Assembly (NCBI RefSeq): GCF_021134715.1
Contig: NC_060019.1
Coordinates: 13,034,001 to 13,098,000, forward strand
Direction of reading: 5' to 3'
From: Daphnia pulex
Taxonomy: Eukaryota > Arthropoda > Branchiopoda > Diplostraca > Daphniidae
DNA length: 64,000 bases
In this document: one piece after another, positions 26,810-39,035 of the stretch
Position numbering within the stretch: the stretch's first letter is position 1
Layout: each line of letters begins with the position of its first letter
Program-made: the position numbers and the translations under genes
Notes under the pieces: model-generated
What the model was told of the DNA's origin: nothing
Database searches by the model: none
The model's input: only the letters and a program-made list of their open reading frames with translations

Positions 26810-29428
26810 CCAAAACAACAGCAGGCTTTACTGGTGGGGAATCATAATCTGACAGTTATCAGTCAGTTTTATCTTTCACGAGTCCAGCAGTGTTATAGCC
26901 GAGCATCATTTCACCATTATGACAGGTTCGAATTATTTTTATTTTATTTTGTCGTTCATGAAACTTGTTGAATAATTGCATCATGTGCCGTGTGATACTC
27001 TGTCGTAATATCCTATGCATTTATTTTGACTAATCAAATGACTAATTTGAACGTAAACCATTTTTCTGTTGACGTCACCTCCAAAATGGCGGCCAAAAGA
27101 TTCTTACCCTTACCTCTCCGACTTTTCCAACCATTCCCGCCACTTGCCAAAAAAGCAAAATGGCGGCCAGCCAGAACCTCTCCGAACCATTCCCGCCTGT
27201 TGCACAGCCGGGGGTACCAATTTTTGTTACATCTCCCAATTCTTTTTAGATTTTCGGTGGGGTAAAATGCGTTCAAAACTGTCTAGTAAGGAAGTGAAAA
27301 GCATGGGTCAGAAAAAAGTAAAAACGAGATGCTGAATTCTTATTAAAATAATAATAAGGTTTCATTATTCTTTCAGGGCCTTTTTTAGTCTGTTTGGCAT
27401 TTATATAATTTGTTCGCGCTAATCCTTCAGCTGGGATATCTGAAATGATTATTAAGCAATCGTCGAAATTGGGTTTGTTTTCACGACTATATAGCCCTTC
27501 ACTTGTATTTCGATAAACAACCGCGTGCCCATCATCATTAGACGTTTATCTTCGCACGATTCCATTCCAGAAATGGAAAGATTCCAGCCAAACCAAGTGA
27601 CGCATTAGTTAATTCAAGGATAGTTCAACGAGTTCGATTGCAGAAACTCGTCACGAAATAGCTTAATTTTGAAAACATCTACGTTTTAAACGTTGAAAAT
27701 TCACTGACTTGTTGTTTACCTGGCCGACCGAACTTTACCTTGTTTGCTTTCGAATAAAACCGGATTTCGGGAGCCTCAAGGCTTACGAATTACATGTGGC
27801 AAAAGTGATAATAATGAGCTTTTTTTCACGACCAAAAATGGAAGAATATACAACGTGTGTAGTGACGAGCTATACCGACGCTGGGCTACGCGCTGAGCCG
27901 CTGCCAAGGTTTCTTATATGCTAGACTTCCGACAGATTTTATATTTCGAGGAAAACAACAATTTTCTCTTCGATGAGATAAATCAAGGAAGTAATAACAG
28001 TCGAGTCTTTCAATAGACAAGTTTTGAATTCAACTTGTAAAATGGAAAACAAAACAATAAGTTTCGAAGCTTTCGAATTCTTCTTGTTTTAAATAAAATG
28101 CCAATGGTCAAGAATTGATTCCGAAAGTAAATCAAGCCAAGAAAAGATTTTTCAGGTGAATGCACCGAGATATGCTTCACTTTCATTTTGCCTCAACAAC
28201 CTCTGCCGATTCTATAATAAAAGAAGAAATAGAAAAATCTCTTGTTGTAAATTATAGTCAAGAATTCCAATTGTTGCCCTTTTTTATTTTTGCCCCTCTT
28301 TAATAGCCCGAAAGTATTTCGAATTTATTCGTAGCGACCTTCGTCTCAACATTATAAAACTTAATGGTTTGGGCAGTCATCCAATCATCAACATTTCTTT
28401 TTGATTAATCTTGGAAAATAATGATTCCTGCAGGTGACACTATAGGAGAGAGAGAAAAGTTAATTTTCCGCTTCAGGTGAAACCCGATTGATTGATCGTG
28501 AATGCATCGTGTAGTTGTGTACTATAAGACTGTTGTAGTAGGTACTTTTGTGCATGCGTTATCAGCAGAGAGCGATCGTTGATCATATAGAGTGACTTGG
28601 CTGAATCTATAGAGTCTGGTGGAATGTTTTTTGTTTTTCTTCGTGAAAACAAAAAAATGGCCGGTTTCCTTTGGGGTACATTGTCCATTTATCAAGGGCA
28701 GTTGGGCAGTTCCACCATTGGCAACCGACGTCTAGTGTGTCTCGCCCGCGGGAGTAAAAAAGGAACACGCGTTCAGCGCATGTCCACTCTGAAACCAGAA
28801 AAAATGTATAATCTCTCTAGCCTGTACTAACAGCATCAGCATTTAAACAGGAGGAATCTGACAACAAAATAAAAATAAAATCCAGTTCACTCCCAACGTA
28901 CCTATAGAACCTTGTAGAAACAGCCAACCGCTTTCCACCGATAGACGTCGCCTGCGGGACTGTCGTTTCGGGAGGGCCGTTTTCTTTTATAATTTTTTTG
29001 TTATTTATTTTATTTTAAACTCTTTTTTGTTTTAATCTCATCCTTTTGCTCTATATAGACATGCACGTACACACAATGCTCCCGTGTTTGTTGATCCAGC
29101 CAAGACTTCCGCCTTAACTTTTTAAGAGGAGAAAAAATGGGATTCAAAGACCCCATGCACATGCAGTGATGCCGTCTAAAACTGGTTCACTGAAAGTTGC
29201 CCACTGCTGCTGCTGCTGCTCGTTGGCGGTCACTACACTTGCACGCAGGGCGCCAAACAACAGCCATCGGGTCAGAACACGTTCGGGCGCGGGACTCTGC
29301 AGACGTCGCAAGTACACACCTCCTCATCCGTCCGTTCATTGCGGCTATAACTCAACAGGAGATTGACGCTGTTGACAGTCGGCAGTTGGATTTCAACGGG
29401 TTTTGTTAACTTTCATCCCGATTTGACG
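26810..29428. other. Intergenic, with a CRE and twin YY1-like motifs
   Basis: No coding gene recognised. 27069-27200 contains a perfect CRE palindrome (TGACGTCA) followed by two copies of a segment that includes AAAATGGCGGCCA and CCATTCCCGCC. The remainder is AT-rich. The 300 nt before 29429 are GC-richer and probably include the 5' leader of the next gene. Confidence 0.45.
27069..27205. promoter_or_regulatory. CRE plus duplicated YY1-type element
   Basis: TGACGTCA is followed within 20 nt by AAAATGGCGGC, and a second AAAATGGCGGC lies about 75 nt further on. Each YY1-like box is followed by CTCTCCGA and CCATTCCCGCC, so the block is an imperfect tandem duplication. AANATGGCGGC is the known core of YY1/Pho sites. 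Regulatory activity is inferred. Confidence 0.4.
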
Positions 29429-29861
29429 ATGATGTTACTCACGGAAAACAGTAAGTAATCAGAGGCAAGTTTGATGATGATAATTGAATTTTAAATTTGT
29501 AACGAGCCATGTATTGATCGGTTCAGGCATGTTGCTGGTGTTGTTGTGTTTTATGATGCTGGTGGGACTGATGGTCGTCATCAAGGCCTGTTGCCAGTCG
29601 GAATTCTTCCGGGGGAAAGACGACTCGTCACGTGACAGCAGTTCTGACAGCGTCGTTCAAGTCTCCGTGGTCGAGTCGACCGTCTCGACTCCGGTCCCTT
29701 ACCACACCAACATCAACATCATCCCAGATGTCCTGTTCGAAAGGAGCTGCCGGATGACTAGTAGTAGTGGCGACCAGCATTTTATCGATATCGATTTCTC
29801 ACTTCCGCCTTCCTACGAGGAGGCAGTCAAAATGCCTCTGCCCTTTCGATCGTCCAGTTGA
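29429..29861 (+). CDS. Small single-pass membrane protein with PPSY motif
   Basis: Two exons, 29429-29450 and 29527-29861, joined in phase 1 (donor GTAAGT, acceptor GGTTCAG), give 118 residues. The N-terminus is very short and is followed by one strong transmembrane helix (about residues 9-28, MLLVLLCFMMLVGLMVVI). A Cys pair just inside the membrane (KACC) could be palmitoylated. The cytoplasmic tail is Ser/Asp-rich and ends with LPPSYEEAVK, a PPxY ligand for WW domains of Nedd4-type ubiquitin ligases (established motif). This architecture is common among small endosomal or adaptor membrane proteins. I do not recognise the specific gene. Two consecutive ATG codons open the frame; the first is used. 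Confidence 0.7.
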
Positions 29862-30532
29862 CAACTTGCAAAATGCCCCATTCGAGAACTTATATAAATA
29901 TTGATGGTCTTATCAAATATTCCTAACACAACCAGAACAGAAAAGAAAGAAAAGAAAACGTAAGAATTTGCTTATTGTTTTTTTTTATTCTAAATTCTAA
30001 ACGTGTCAAGATAATTTTCCATCTGATGTACAGTTTGTAATTTTGTTGTTGTTGTATACTGATAAAGGTTAAAACATGAGAACTTGACCAATTTTTACCG
30101 AAGATGATTGAGAGTAGCTGGACACAAAAGTGATTTTCAATCACAACATCTTCATTTCCTCTCTCCCTCCTCCCACAAAACAACTCGAGAGGATGGCGGA
30201 ACTGCCTATTCCGCTGCTCTCTCTTTCTCATCCTCGTGTTTGTAATGTGTTTGGCTGTGCTTGTGCACTTTCACCAGACGCCTTGACCTCTTTTTTCTCA
30301 TTCACTGGCCCATCTCCCTCCGTATTCTGCTACTCCGAGTCTTGTTTTGTCGGCCACTATCGGCCTACCTACCTTGTGTACTGTGCAGCACAGGGCTGGG
30401 AGAGAGATTGGGGACGGGGATTGTCAACCTGTCAATCCTCGTCATAAGGTCGAAAAATAACTCTGACCTCGTTTTCCCAAAAAAAAAAATACCTTTTACT
30501 TTTTCTGTCCGGATGGGCCAAACTACCCCCCT

Positions 30533-30540
30533 TATAAATA
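30533..30540 (+). promoter_or_regulatory. TATA box of the R&R cuticular protein gene
   Basis: TATAAATA about 60 nt upstream of the ATG at 30598, leaving a leader of roughly 30 nt. Confidence 0.65.
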
Positions 30541-30597
30541 AGTGTGAGGGTCACCAACTTTGTATTCCAGTTCCAGTGCATCACCTATACCGACCCT

Positions 30598-33500
30598 ATG
30601 AAGCTCGTCCACTTCCTCCAGGTAAAATTGACATTTTACCGAAATTTGAAATTCATTCGAGTCGTGATTATTTTTCGTTTTATTTTAAAAAATAACCTGT
30701 TCATTTGTTGTTGTTTAATTCCCAATTATTTCTTTATTCCCGGTAGTTGCTGTTGCTCGGCGTCGCGGTTTACGGTCGTGCAATCGAAGAGAAAATAGCC
30801 GACACTCGGGTCGTCACGGTAAACTCATTTTTCAGATTAATCTTTTAGACGTTTCTTTGTGTATTCACGTTTTTAGGTTCTTTTCTTTCTTCCTTCCTTA
30901 TTATAATAATAATAATGATCCCGATGTGTACATTAAGGGCGATGCGGAGCAGCTTCCTTATCGATTCCGGTACAACGTGGCCAGTCAGGACTCTGGGGAC
31001 TACAAGAGCCAAACGGAATCTCGTGATGCGGCTGGAGTCGTTACAGGAATGTATCGAGTCCTCCAACCTGATGGTTAGTCATTTTTCTTTTTTTCTTTTC
31101 TTCTAACCCCCCACCCCTTTTTGGCTACTGTTATCTCATTACTCTTCAATTACTACAGCAATGTAAGGTCCTACGTGACTAGATGCACGCCGAGCCACTC
31201 GACATTTGGCAATATTTAGAGCCGCTCGATATCACACAGCACATTCTTGCGTCTTCCGAGCCATGGAACTGGTTTGGCTTTGGGGGAATTTCTTGGCTTC
31301 TTCTTCCTCCTTTTACTTTATTATTAGTATTTCATCTTTTATTAATGTATCCTTGATGAGTTGTACGATAGGGAGGGGCAGATCTATGCGGAATTGTCGC
31401 TTATCATCACGTCCACCAGAATTCTTTCTCTTATTTTTACCCATAGCGGAATAGTTACCGTTTTGACATGTCCAATTTAGTCGCGATTTGAGCTCGCATA
31501 AAAGAAGAAGCACGTAGCCACTAGTCAGAAAAGAAATCTATACAGACAACGCAGAATGACGGAAGAATTATTGATTTGTTTCGCGGAATATCTTAATAGT
31601 TTTGATCAAAGTTGGCCGAATGGAATGTTTCCAATGATTTCTCCTTTTTTTTCTATCTCTCTCTTTCTATCTGCTCATCACCTTATTCTACGTGTACGTC
31701 CTGCGTGTTTGGGTAAAACAAAAAACCCCAAACAGGTTGCGTGCGAGTCGTTCATTACACAGCTGATGCAATGGGCTTCCATCCGACAGTGACCTACGAA
31801 GGAGATTGCCAGCAGCAGCAGACGGCCGGATCGATCAACCCAGCCGGCCCAGCAACGTCCTCCTCCGACTCGACTCTCCCATCAGCCTCTTTAAAAGATG
31901 TTTCCACGGCGCCCATCAATCCATCGGCGGCGGCATTCCTCTCCAGGCCCGTACTCAGCGCCGTCCCGGGTCTTATCAATCCGTTGACGACGACGACAAC
32001 AGACGTACAAGATTCGGCTCGAGAGACTTTCATTATTTCACGTCCCAGCCAGCAGCAGGATTCATCAACACCCGTTGGGTTGCAGGTTGGCAGCGCCAGC
32101 CCATCAGCACCAGTGACGACGGACGCTGCTGCTGCAACGTCTTTATCGCAGAAAATCCCAGCCGACATCGATAGGTTGTGGCAGAGTTTAGGTCCGGCAA
32201 CTGGCGTCGTGCCAACGACAACCAGTAATGGAAACTCGGCTGCTGCTGCTCCTGTCAAAGCCCCAGCTGGGCAGCAGCAGAGTGCTGAGGAAATTGTTGT
32301 TGAAAGTCTGTTGCCAGAGGGCCTTTCAACTCCGACTCGACTGATGCCAGTGAGACTGTCTCTTGGCAACACGCAGCAAACTCTTGTCGACGTTGCTCAG
32401 GTTGAAACGACTAAACAGCAATCCATTATTAACCAAGTGCCGGAAACTGTCCCCCTAGCTGTCATAACCGGCAAAGTCCAGTCGACTGATGTTGTTCCCG
32501 ATTCCATTTTGAGCCTTTTGGAGACCTTCGAACCAACTAAAAGGTCCAATCAAAATGATGACGACGTAGTTGCTGATCCTCTAGAAGCTCAGCCGTCTGG
32601 ATTCTCTGAGCGCATGTTGAAAGACGAATCGCTGGATTCATCCGTCGATTTGTCCGCTGTTGAATCCGCACCGGAAGAATCATCAGTCCAGGTCGAGGAA
32701 ACGATCGAGTCCAAGACTTTTGTCGAGTCCGACGAACCTTCCGACGTGCCAGTCCAAGCCGATGAGACGGCCAAGTCGCCGGAAGAAACGATCGAATCGA
32801 AAAGTATTCCTCAGTCGGATGAAACCGCCCACGAAGAAGAAGAAGAATATTCTTTTAAATCCGTAGTCGAAGAAGAAACGATCCAGCCCAAAAATGCCGA
32901 TGCTCCGACTGAATCCGAATCTGAAAAGGAAAGATCCTTGAGCACATTGACTCAATCCGCTCTGGGCAACGTCAAGAATTTCACGGCTCCTTTAACTCAA
33001 TTGATATCGTCGTCGGTGCAAAATCTGACCAATCCCGTCACCGCCTTGTTCAACACCTTCAACAAGAATAAATTGACGACGACCGTTGCGCCATCGACGG
33101 TCGTGACGGAGGAACCCACCACCACCACCACCCAATCTATTCCGCCGGCAGGAAAAGTGGAAACCGACGACCAAGACATTCCATCTGGAAAACTCATCGT
33201 GACAGATGTACAGAATCAAGAAGAAGATTTCCCTGGAACGATTGATGGAGCCCTTCCGGCAGACATTCCGCCAGTCTCCCAACACACAAAACAAACGATT
33301 CTAGACACTCCAGCAGCCGAGGAGGAGGTCGAGCGGATTATTCCGGAAGGAGACCTGATCATCCCCGTCATCCAGCAGAATCTTGAAAGCATCAGTCTCG
33401 AAGTCAACGATCCAGCAGCTGCTGTGGTGGTGGAACCTGTTGGTCCGTCGGCGGCTGACGACATCGTCCAAGATTCCGCCGAGCCCACGCCGATTCAAGT

Positions 33501-34341
33501 GTCGGACGGCATTCCGGTCGACGCCCCTGCTGATGTTTATATCGGCGAAACTCTCGTTTCCGTTGCCGACCCTGCTATTCCGGCAGCAGCTGAAGGTGAA
33601 TCGTCGAAAGTAGCCGGCCTTGAAGAAACACCCGGCCAGCAGCAAGTTCGGGCCGATGTACTACGTGAGACCTCGAGCTGGAATGCCCAGGCTGTAGAGG
33701 TTGAAAATGCTGTCAAAGAATCCAAGGAAGTTGAGCCGACCCAGGGAAATGCGGAACTCGTCTACCAGCAGCAGTCAGTGAACGCCGATGAAGGCAGCAG
33801 CACTCTTCCGGAGACTTATGCCAGCAGCGTGATTGTGGCTGAACCGGTTCCAGTTATTTACAGCCACCAAGTAGCAACTGGGCCGTTTTTCGTCCACCAA
33901 CCAGCCGCCATTGTATCTCCTCAAACAGATTATTACCCCATGTCGGTCCGCCAAGGAACGGCCCGCTCCATCGACTCGGTCGCTGCCACCCCTTACGGTT
34001 TACGAGTCCACAAATTCGTGCCCACCTATGGGGCATTAGTGGGTAACGCTCCGCCAACTTTCGTTTACAACCAACATCGTCGCCAAGGCCACTACCAGCC
34101 ACAGCAACCAATGCAACACTACCAGCCAACAGCATACGCTGCTACCCGTTTTATTCCGGCCGCCGCTCCCATCCGGAAGAAGCACGGGCAAACTTACGGA
34201 ATGCGCTACGCGACCGTCCAGCAGGCCACACCCGTCCAGCTGCATCAGACCCCATTCAAGAAACTGCATCACGTCGTTCGCCCCAAGGCTCCCAAGCAGC
34301 AGCCTATTTGGTCTCCGCTTTACAGCACCCACGTCTACTAA
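30598..34341 (+). CDS. Cuticular protein with R&R chitin-binding domain and very long acidic/Ser-Pro-rich tail
   Basis: Four exons: 30598-30621, 30747-30818, 30938-31073, 31736-34341 (phases 0, 0, 1), 945 residues. Residues 1-19 are a signal peptide split by intron 1 (MKLVHFLQ then LLLLGVAVYG). The R&R domain (Chitin_bind_4) spans about residues 38-97: PYRFRYNVASQDSGDYKSQ, then E-x-R-D-x-x-G-V-V-x-G-x-Y, then VRVVHYTADAMGFHPTV. The aromatic residues that contact chitin are present. The next 850 residues are low complexity: Ala/Ser/Thr/Gln-rich, then a Glu/Asp/Ser-rich stretch with repeated ETIESK/EETIQPK-like phrases, then a basic His/Tyr/Gln/Pro-rich end. Most R&R proteins have 100-300 residues, so the tail is exceptional. 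An alternative third-exon acceptor (CAG before CTTCC, 15 nt later) also keeps frame. It is probably a structural component of the procuticle or of flexible cuticle. Confidence 0.88.
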
Positions 34342-35388
34342 CGGAAAAAATTCCAACGAAACATTTTCCTTTTTTTTTCGGTTCTCTGCATTTATCAGTG
34401 CCCATTTTTATGTTGCCGCATTTACATTTTTGACGTCACATGTGCAAACCCACACCTTTAACAGTGTCTTGTCCTGTTCCTCCTTTTTTTCTTTCGCCCC
34501 TTTTTTATTTTGAAAATATAATGCACTCGAACGCCTCGTAAAAATCAGCTGATTATTATTCTATGGGTTCTCATCCGCTCCATGTGGAGTTGGGCCACCT
34601 GGATGCCGATCCATATTCGGGTCTCAATAATGATATACACAAGTGTATAAGAAGACGGGAGTCGTTTCGCTTCGTTGATGACTGCAAGTGAAATTTGCAC
34701 CAATATTACTCTGTGTTTGACGGGCCGCGGTTAGATGATGGAACAACCGGTAAAGGAACAATGAAACGACGTCAGTTACATTTTTTACGACCCAAAAGTC
34801 GTCAAGTTTTTTCCCCGCACGAAGGGGGCAATTAAAAAACCCCGCCAAATTCAAATTTGATGATGAAGTTGGCCACAGTCAACTATTGGTGTTTGCCAGA
34901 ATTGACCAACAGTTGGAACAACGTCGGGATTCTCTCCAAATTCGGTCAAGCCGCTACTTTTTTTGTTATTTTCTGGAAAGAAAAAGGAAACCAGATTTTT
35001 ATTTTCATTTGGAGATTGAACCAAAAATCAAACGTGTTCCTTTTTTTCCCCTCCAAATTAAAATGGATTTTATTATTCAAGTTGCCGATTGTCATCGTGG
35101 GACCCAATAACCTGTCAGGTAGAATTAGATTAGCCAATAGCGCAAGGACATGGGAGCGTGCGAGATTAGTTGCTGGCCGAATCACAGTATGGAATCAGAT
35201 TTGTCCGGGACATCATTTTGGCATTCACTTGGAATCAGCTCTGAGCGCTGTTGTAGTGCCAACTGAATTTCAATGAAGATGATACAAAGATGGTGTGACC
35301 GCAAACATGGTGAAACTCGCCAACTGTGAAGATGACTGCGGAGAAGAGAATCGCATTAGAATAAATGGGCACGCGTGTATCTGTTCCA

Positions 35389-35734
35389 TGTATGCACGTA
35401 ACGATGGCGTCATTGGTCAGAGCGATATCAACAAAAGATTGTCCAATTTCGTAAGGTGTAACCCCTGCAAGTCCTCCAAATGTCCTTGTCCAATGTCGCT
35501 CCCATTTCAAAAGTGATTTCGGAAACAAAAACAAACGAAAAGAATAAACAAAGAGCTAACCACTGACCAATCCCGTTTTGTCACTTTGAATCACCATTTC
35601 CAATCAGTTGAAATTGAGGTATCGTGTACGATCAATTACAACAGCAGGAAAAAGACAAAACAACTGCATATAGAATTGGATTAAATAAATTGGGTGTAGT
35701 CATGGCGTACGTGTGTCCAATGCAGGTGGTCAGC
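35389..35734. repeat. Tandem duplication, copy 1
   Basis: Matches 36361-36690 over most of its length, for example CGTAAGGTGTAACC versus CGTAAGATGTAACC, and the shared run GTATCGTGTACGATCAATTA. A short indel and unmatched patches show the duplication is old. Confidence 0.8.
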
Positions 35735-35763
35735 TAATAGAAAATATTTGTTTTTCTTTTCAA

Positions 35764-36285
35764 GACAAATTCAATAAAAACTTTGGACGATAATAAAAAC
35801 AATTAATTCTAATTTTGATCCATTTCGCAATCTGGCAAATGGCCAATTGCAGACGTGACAGATTGCAGACTACAATTTAGCCAACGACATATGGAACGTC
35901 TTTTTCTTTCTTTAATTTTTAAAGAGTGCGAGAAAATATCAAAAATCATCGATACAACCTAGAAGAAATACTTCACAACGATATTCTACTATTTTGGCAG
36001 GTATGTATGTCTTAATTTGGTAAATCCGAGTGTGAATTATTTTGTATTGTAAAAAGCTGGCAGACACAAACACTGACATGAGCTTGTTTTCTTCTAAGAG
36101 GCCAGGCTGAGACTTTTATTGTTTTATAGCCAAATTTAGTCGAATTAGAAGATAATGATGAAGGTATCATTTGAGTAATATCAGGGTTTTTCTTGTCCAA
36201 CATCATTCATGTCAAAAGTCACTTGGTGGTTCTCGCTGGTGAAACAACTAAAACTAACTTCATCAGAACTACGTACAGGTTTTTT
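35764..36285. repeat. Dispersed duplicated segment, copy A
   Basis: Aligns with 45624-46147 in the same orientation. Shared landmarks in order are ACAAATTCAATAAAAACT, GGCAGGTATGT, GTGTGAATTATTT, AAAAAGCTGGCAGA, GGCCAGGCTGAG and CAACATCATTCATGTCAAAA. Divergence with small indels throughout; no coding capacity seen. Confidence 0.8.
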
Positions 36286-36360
36286 CTATTCACTGGAGAC
36301 TAGTAATTTATTTATGGAATTTAGTTTTATTTCGTTGTTTAAAAGTATAAATTTGATCGC

Positions 36361-36690
36361 TGGTATGCACGGAGCGATGTCGTCATTGGCGATATCAACT
36401 AGCGATAGTCCAATTTCGTAAGATGTAACCTCTGCAAGTCCTCCAAATGTCCTTCTCTCGAATGCCTTTCCTTTTTATAAAACCCATTGCGGAATATTTA
36501 AAACCGAATTAATTGACCACAGACCAATCCCGTTTGCCACTTTCAATCAGCAGCATTTGCAATCAGTTGAAATTGAGGTATCGTGTACGATCAATTACAA
36601 CAGCAGGAAAAGACAAAACAAGTGTGTCGAATTTCATCAAATAAATGAAGTGCAGTATTGTGTACGTGCGTCCAATGCAGGTGGTCAGCC
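36361..36690. repeat. Tandem duplication, copy 2
   Basis: Counterpart of 35389-35734 in the same orientation, about 970 nt downstream. Both end at the shared phrase CCAATGCAGGTGGTCAGC. Confidence 0.8.
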
Positions 36691-37751
36691 GGTACAAAAC
36701 GGCCCCATCAGAATATCAAGTAAAAAGAATCTATTACATTCCTGGTATGACAGTTGAGCGTCTCTTGGATGAGTCCGTGTCTGATGGATGAGTTGCGAGC
36801 AATTGTTGTTGTTGTTGTTGATGGTGTCGTTGATCGTGTTGTTGTTGTTTTTCTTGGCTGCGGGAGAAGAGCGAGCTAGAGAAAACGGACGTCGGGACTC
36901 CGCTTTCTCCGTTCGTGCATTTGACTCGGCTGTTAATCGTATGCGTAACTTGTTTTTCTCTTTTTTCTCTTTCGATATGTTGGTCCGTTTGCCGAACTTC
37001 GATGATGAGCCACTCACACACACAAACAACGTGTAGGTACACAACACGAGAATAATCTCGTGTGCCGTGTCTAGCGCCCATGTCCAGGTGGGACATGGCA
37101 TGGCCGGGGCAAGCATCATCATTAAGCCGCAGGTGAATTTCTCCTCTCCTGATGGCCCGTTAAGTGGCCGTCGGGAGAAACCGAAAATATTAAGCGTCGT
37201 GCCGTATCCGCGTTGGATGGGTTCCCGGCCGTGAGATGAAGATGATCCCATCCCAACTCTCTCGCCGCAGATATTATATAAAGAGAAAGTTCTTTTTCCT
37301 TTTTCTTTCCTTGTTATTTTAATCCATGCTAATGAGCTTTCTTCGACAGCAGACGCAACAACTTGCGCAATTGGCGGCGCGCTAAATTTTAAAAAAAATT
37401 CACGAGTGAAAAGTTGAACGCAAAGAAATTGTATTTTGGCGCCATCACGAAACGAATAGATATAATAATATGGTATCATATGTAGTGTGTACACAATGGG
37501 TCGTGGGCTTTTCGGTCAAGTCACTTTCGAATTAACAAAATCCGGTGGTTATTAATAATTTGTGTTGTGTCAAAAAAATTCACAAATGAAAAGCTCGAAA
37601 AAGGGGGGGGGACGTTTTGACGATGTCAAATGTACACGCGGAACCCGATGCCTCGGTCTAGATTAGTAATTAGAGAGTATTGCTGGGATACATTGGGTGG
37701 ATATTAACTTGTGCTGTAGTGATTAATTGCTCTCGTTGTCCCGCGTTCGAT

Positions 37752-38921
37752 CTACTGGGGTGGTAAGTAACTCTGGGCGGGTGGATCGGCCGTGATGATG
37801 CCGTTGGAAAGAGCCTCGACGGCGTTGGGTGCCACGTTGGGTGGTAAATAAGATGAGGTGGGCGGTTCAACCTTGACGGTTTCTTTGGCCGGTGTTGGTG
37901 GCAGGTAGTTTTGATTGGGACTATCCACCTGTTGCGTGTCGACGACTGACGGAGCCACCGCCAACTGCTCGGCTGCTGACTTTTCGGCCTTGTCGGGAAC
38001 GACGCCGATCTGGGCGTTGAGGTCGTAAAAGTCCTTGGAGGCGGCGCAGTCCACATTGAAATACCAGTTGCAGACGAAAACCTTCTGGTCGAAGATTGTG
38101 CCGTTGGGGCAGAGGAAGGAGAATTTGCGGCCGTCGTGGCACACGTGGAATACCTGGAAAACAATACGGATATCCCCATATATTAATTGTGATTTTGATT
38201 ACTTTTTTAATTTGTTTTTCAGATATTTCCAATTGCGACTGGACGCCCAAAATGGGTGAGGAAGGAACCGGGTTGATATACCTGGCAACGTCCTTCATCG
38301 ACGTCAGCGTAATAACCACCGGTGGGCTGATCGTTGCAGTTGAACTTGGTCTCGGGAATGGTGTCGAAAATGGGGTAGTCGGTGCCAGCGTTGCCGGGAA
38401 TTTCGCCGCCCATCATCATCATCGGAGCGACCGTTGAGCTGTCGACGCGCACCTCCACTTTGGTGGCGGCCTGAGGGTCCAGCTTCAGAGGATTGGGCGG
38501 GTTCTCTCTGGGGTAGCCCTTGGGAGTCTCTTCCTTGACCGCTTCGACCACCGGTGGCAGATACTCTAGACTGGGCTGCTGTTGCTCCTTCTCTTTGACC
38601 GGCTCGTCTTTTTCCAACGGTTTCAGGTCGATGGCCAGCGGCGGCTGCGGGATGTCCTTGCCGTAACCTTTTCTCGTCTCAACGACGGCCGAGGCCGAGG
38701 CTGAAGCGCCGACTTGTTTGACCCCATGTCCGTGGTGATCGTCGTGGTGATGGCCACCGCCCAGGTGAAGACTAATGTCACGCTCCTATATATCAATTCA
38801 ATTGTTTAATCAACTTAAATCAATTAGAAATTTGTGGAAATTTAGAACTTACAGGACGTTGAGCGCCAGCCTGGAATGCTGCGACGAGTAAGACAAAAAC
38901 TGATGCGATGATCCACTTCAT
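37752..38921 (-). CDS. CPAP1-type cuticular protein, one CBM14 chitin-binding domain
   Basis: Three exons on the minus strand (38921-38853, 38785-38282, 38153-37752), all in phase 0, 324 residues. Signal peptide is MKWIIASVFVLLVAAFQAG. A His-rich patch (GGGHHHDDHHGHG) opens the mature protein and is followed by Pro/Glu/Lys-rich linker. The CBM14 (peritrophin-A) domain covers residues 173-227 with its six cysteines at 173, 190, 196, 206, 219 and 227. The core FLCPNGTIFDQKVFVCNWYF is typical of the arthropod CPAP1 (single-domain) group, which has roles in cuticle assembly of trachea, epidermis or joints. The C-terminal 100 residues carry SYLPP-like repeats (YLPPT, YLPPN, YLPPQ). An intron splits the domain after Cys-Gln, exactly as in the gene at 41.8-44.8 kb. 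A TATATAAAG promoter motif lies at 39036-39044. Confidence 0.9.
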
Positions 38922-39035
38922 TTTGATATTTTCAAAATTCAAAATCCGGGACTGGGAGAGTATTTGTCTCTTCGGGATGGGTTATCACAGAAGAGCTGGA
39001 GAGTTGTGTGTGCTCATCCAAGTGGCGGAGCTGGT

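Larger units (their letters stand above)
34342..37751. other. Intergenic region with diverged duplications
   Basis: No gene with full support. It contains two tandem copies of a roughly 330-nt segment (35389-35734 and 36361-36690) and, between them, one copy of a roughly 520-nt segment that recurs at 45624-46147. The minus frame over 35534-35235 (including GGLAGVTPYEIGQSFVDIAL) stays open in part of the second tandem copy, which may point to a decayed coding exon. A TGACGTCA palindrome lies at 34431-34438. Confidence 0.5.

Noticed and set aside
35295-35516. Cys-rich plus frame that looks like a small secreted peptide
   Set aside because: It lies in the tandem duplication and is not conserved: the second copy has a stop after about a dozen codons, whereas the minus frame stays open.
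36557-36757. Frame containing VRASNAGGQP, which resembles an FnIII strand
   Set aside because: Too short for a domain, the frame is broken in the first copy of the duplication, and no flanking exons supply the rest of a fold.
37670-38179. 169-codon minus frame overlapping the first CPAP1 gene
   Set aside because: Alternative frame over the Pro-rich exon. The CBM14 cysteines are only in the called frame.
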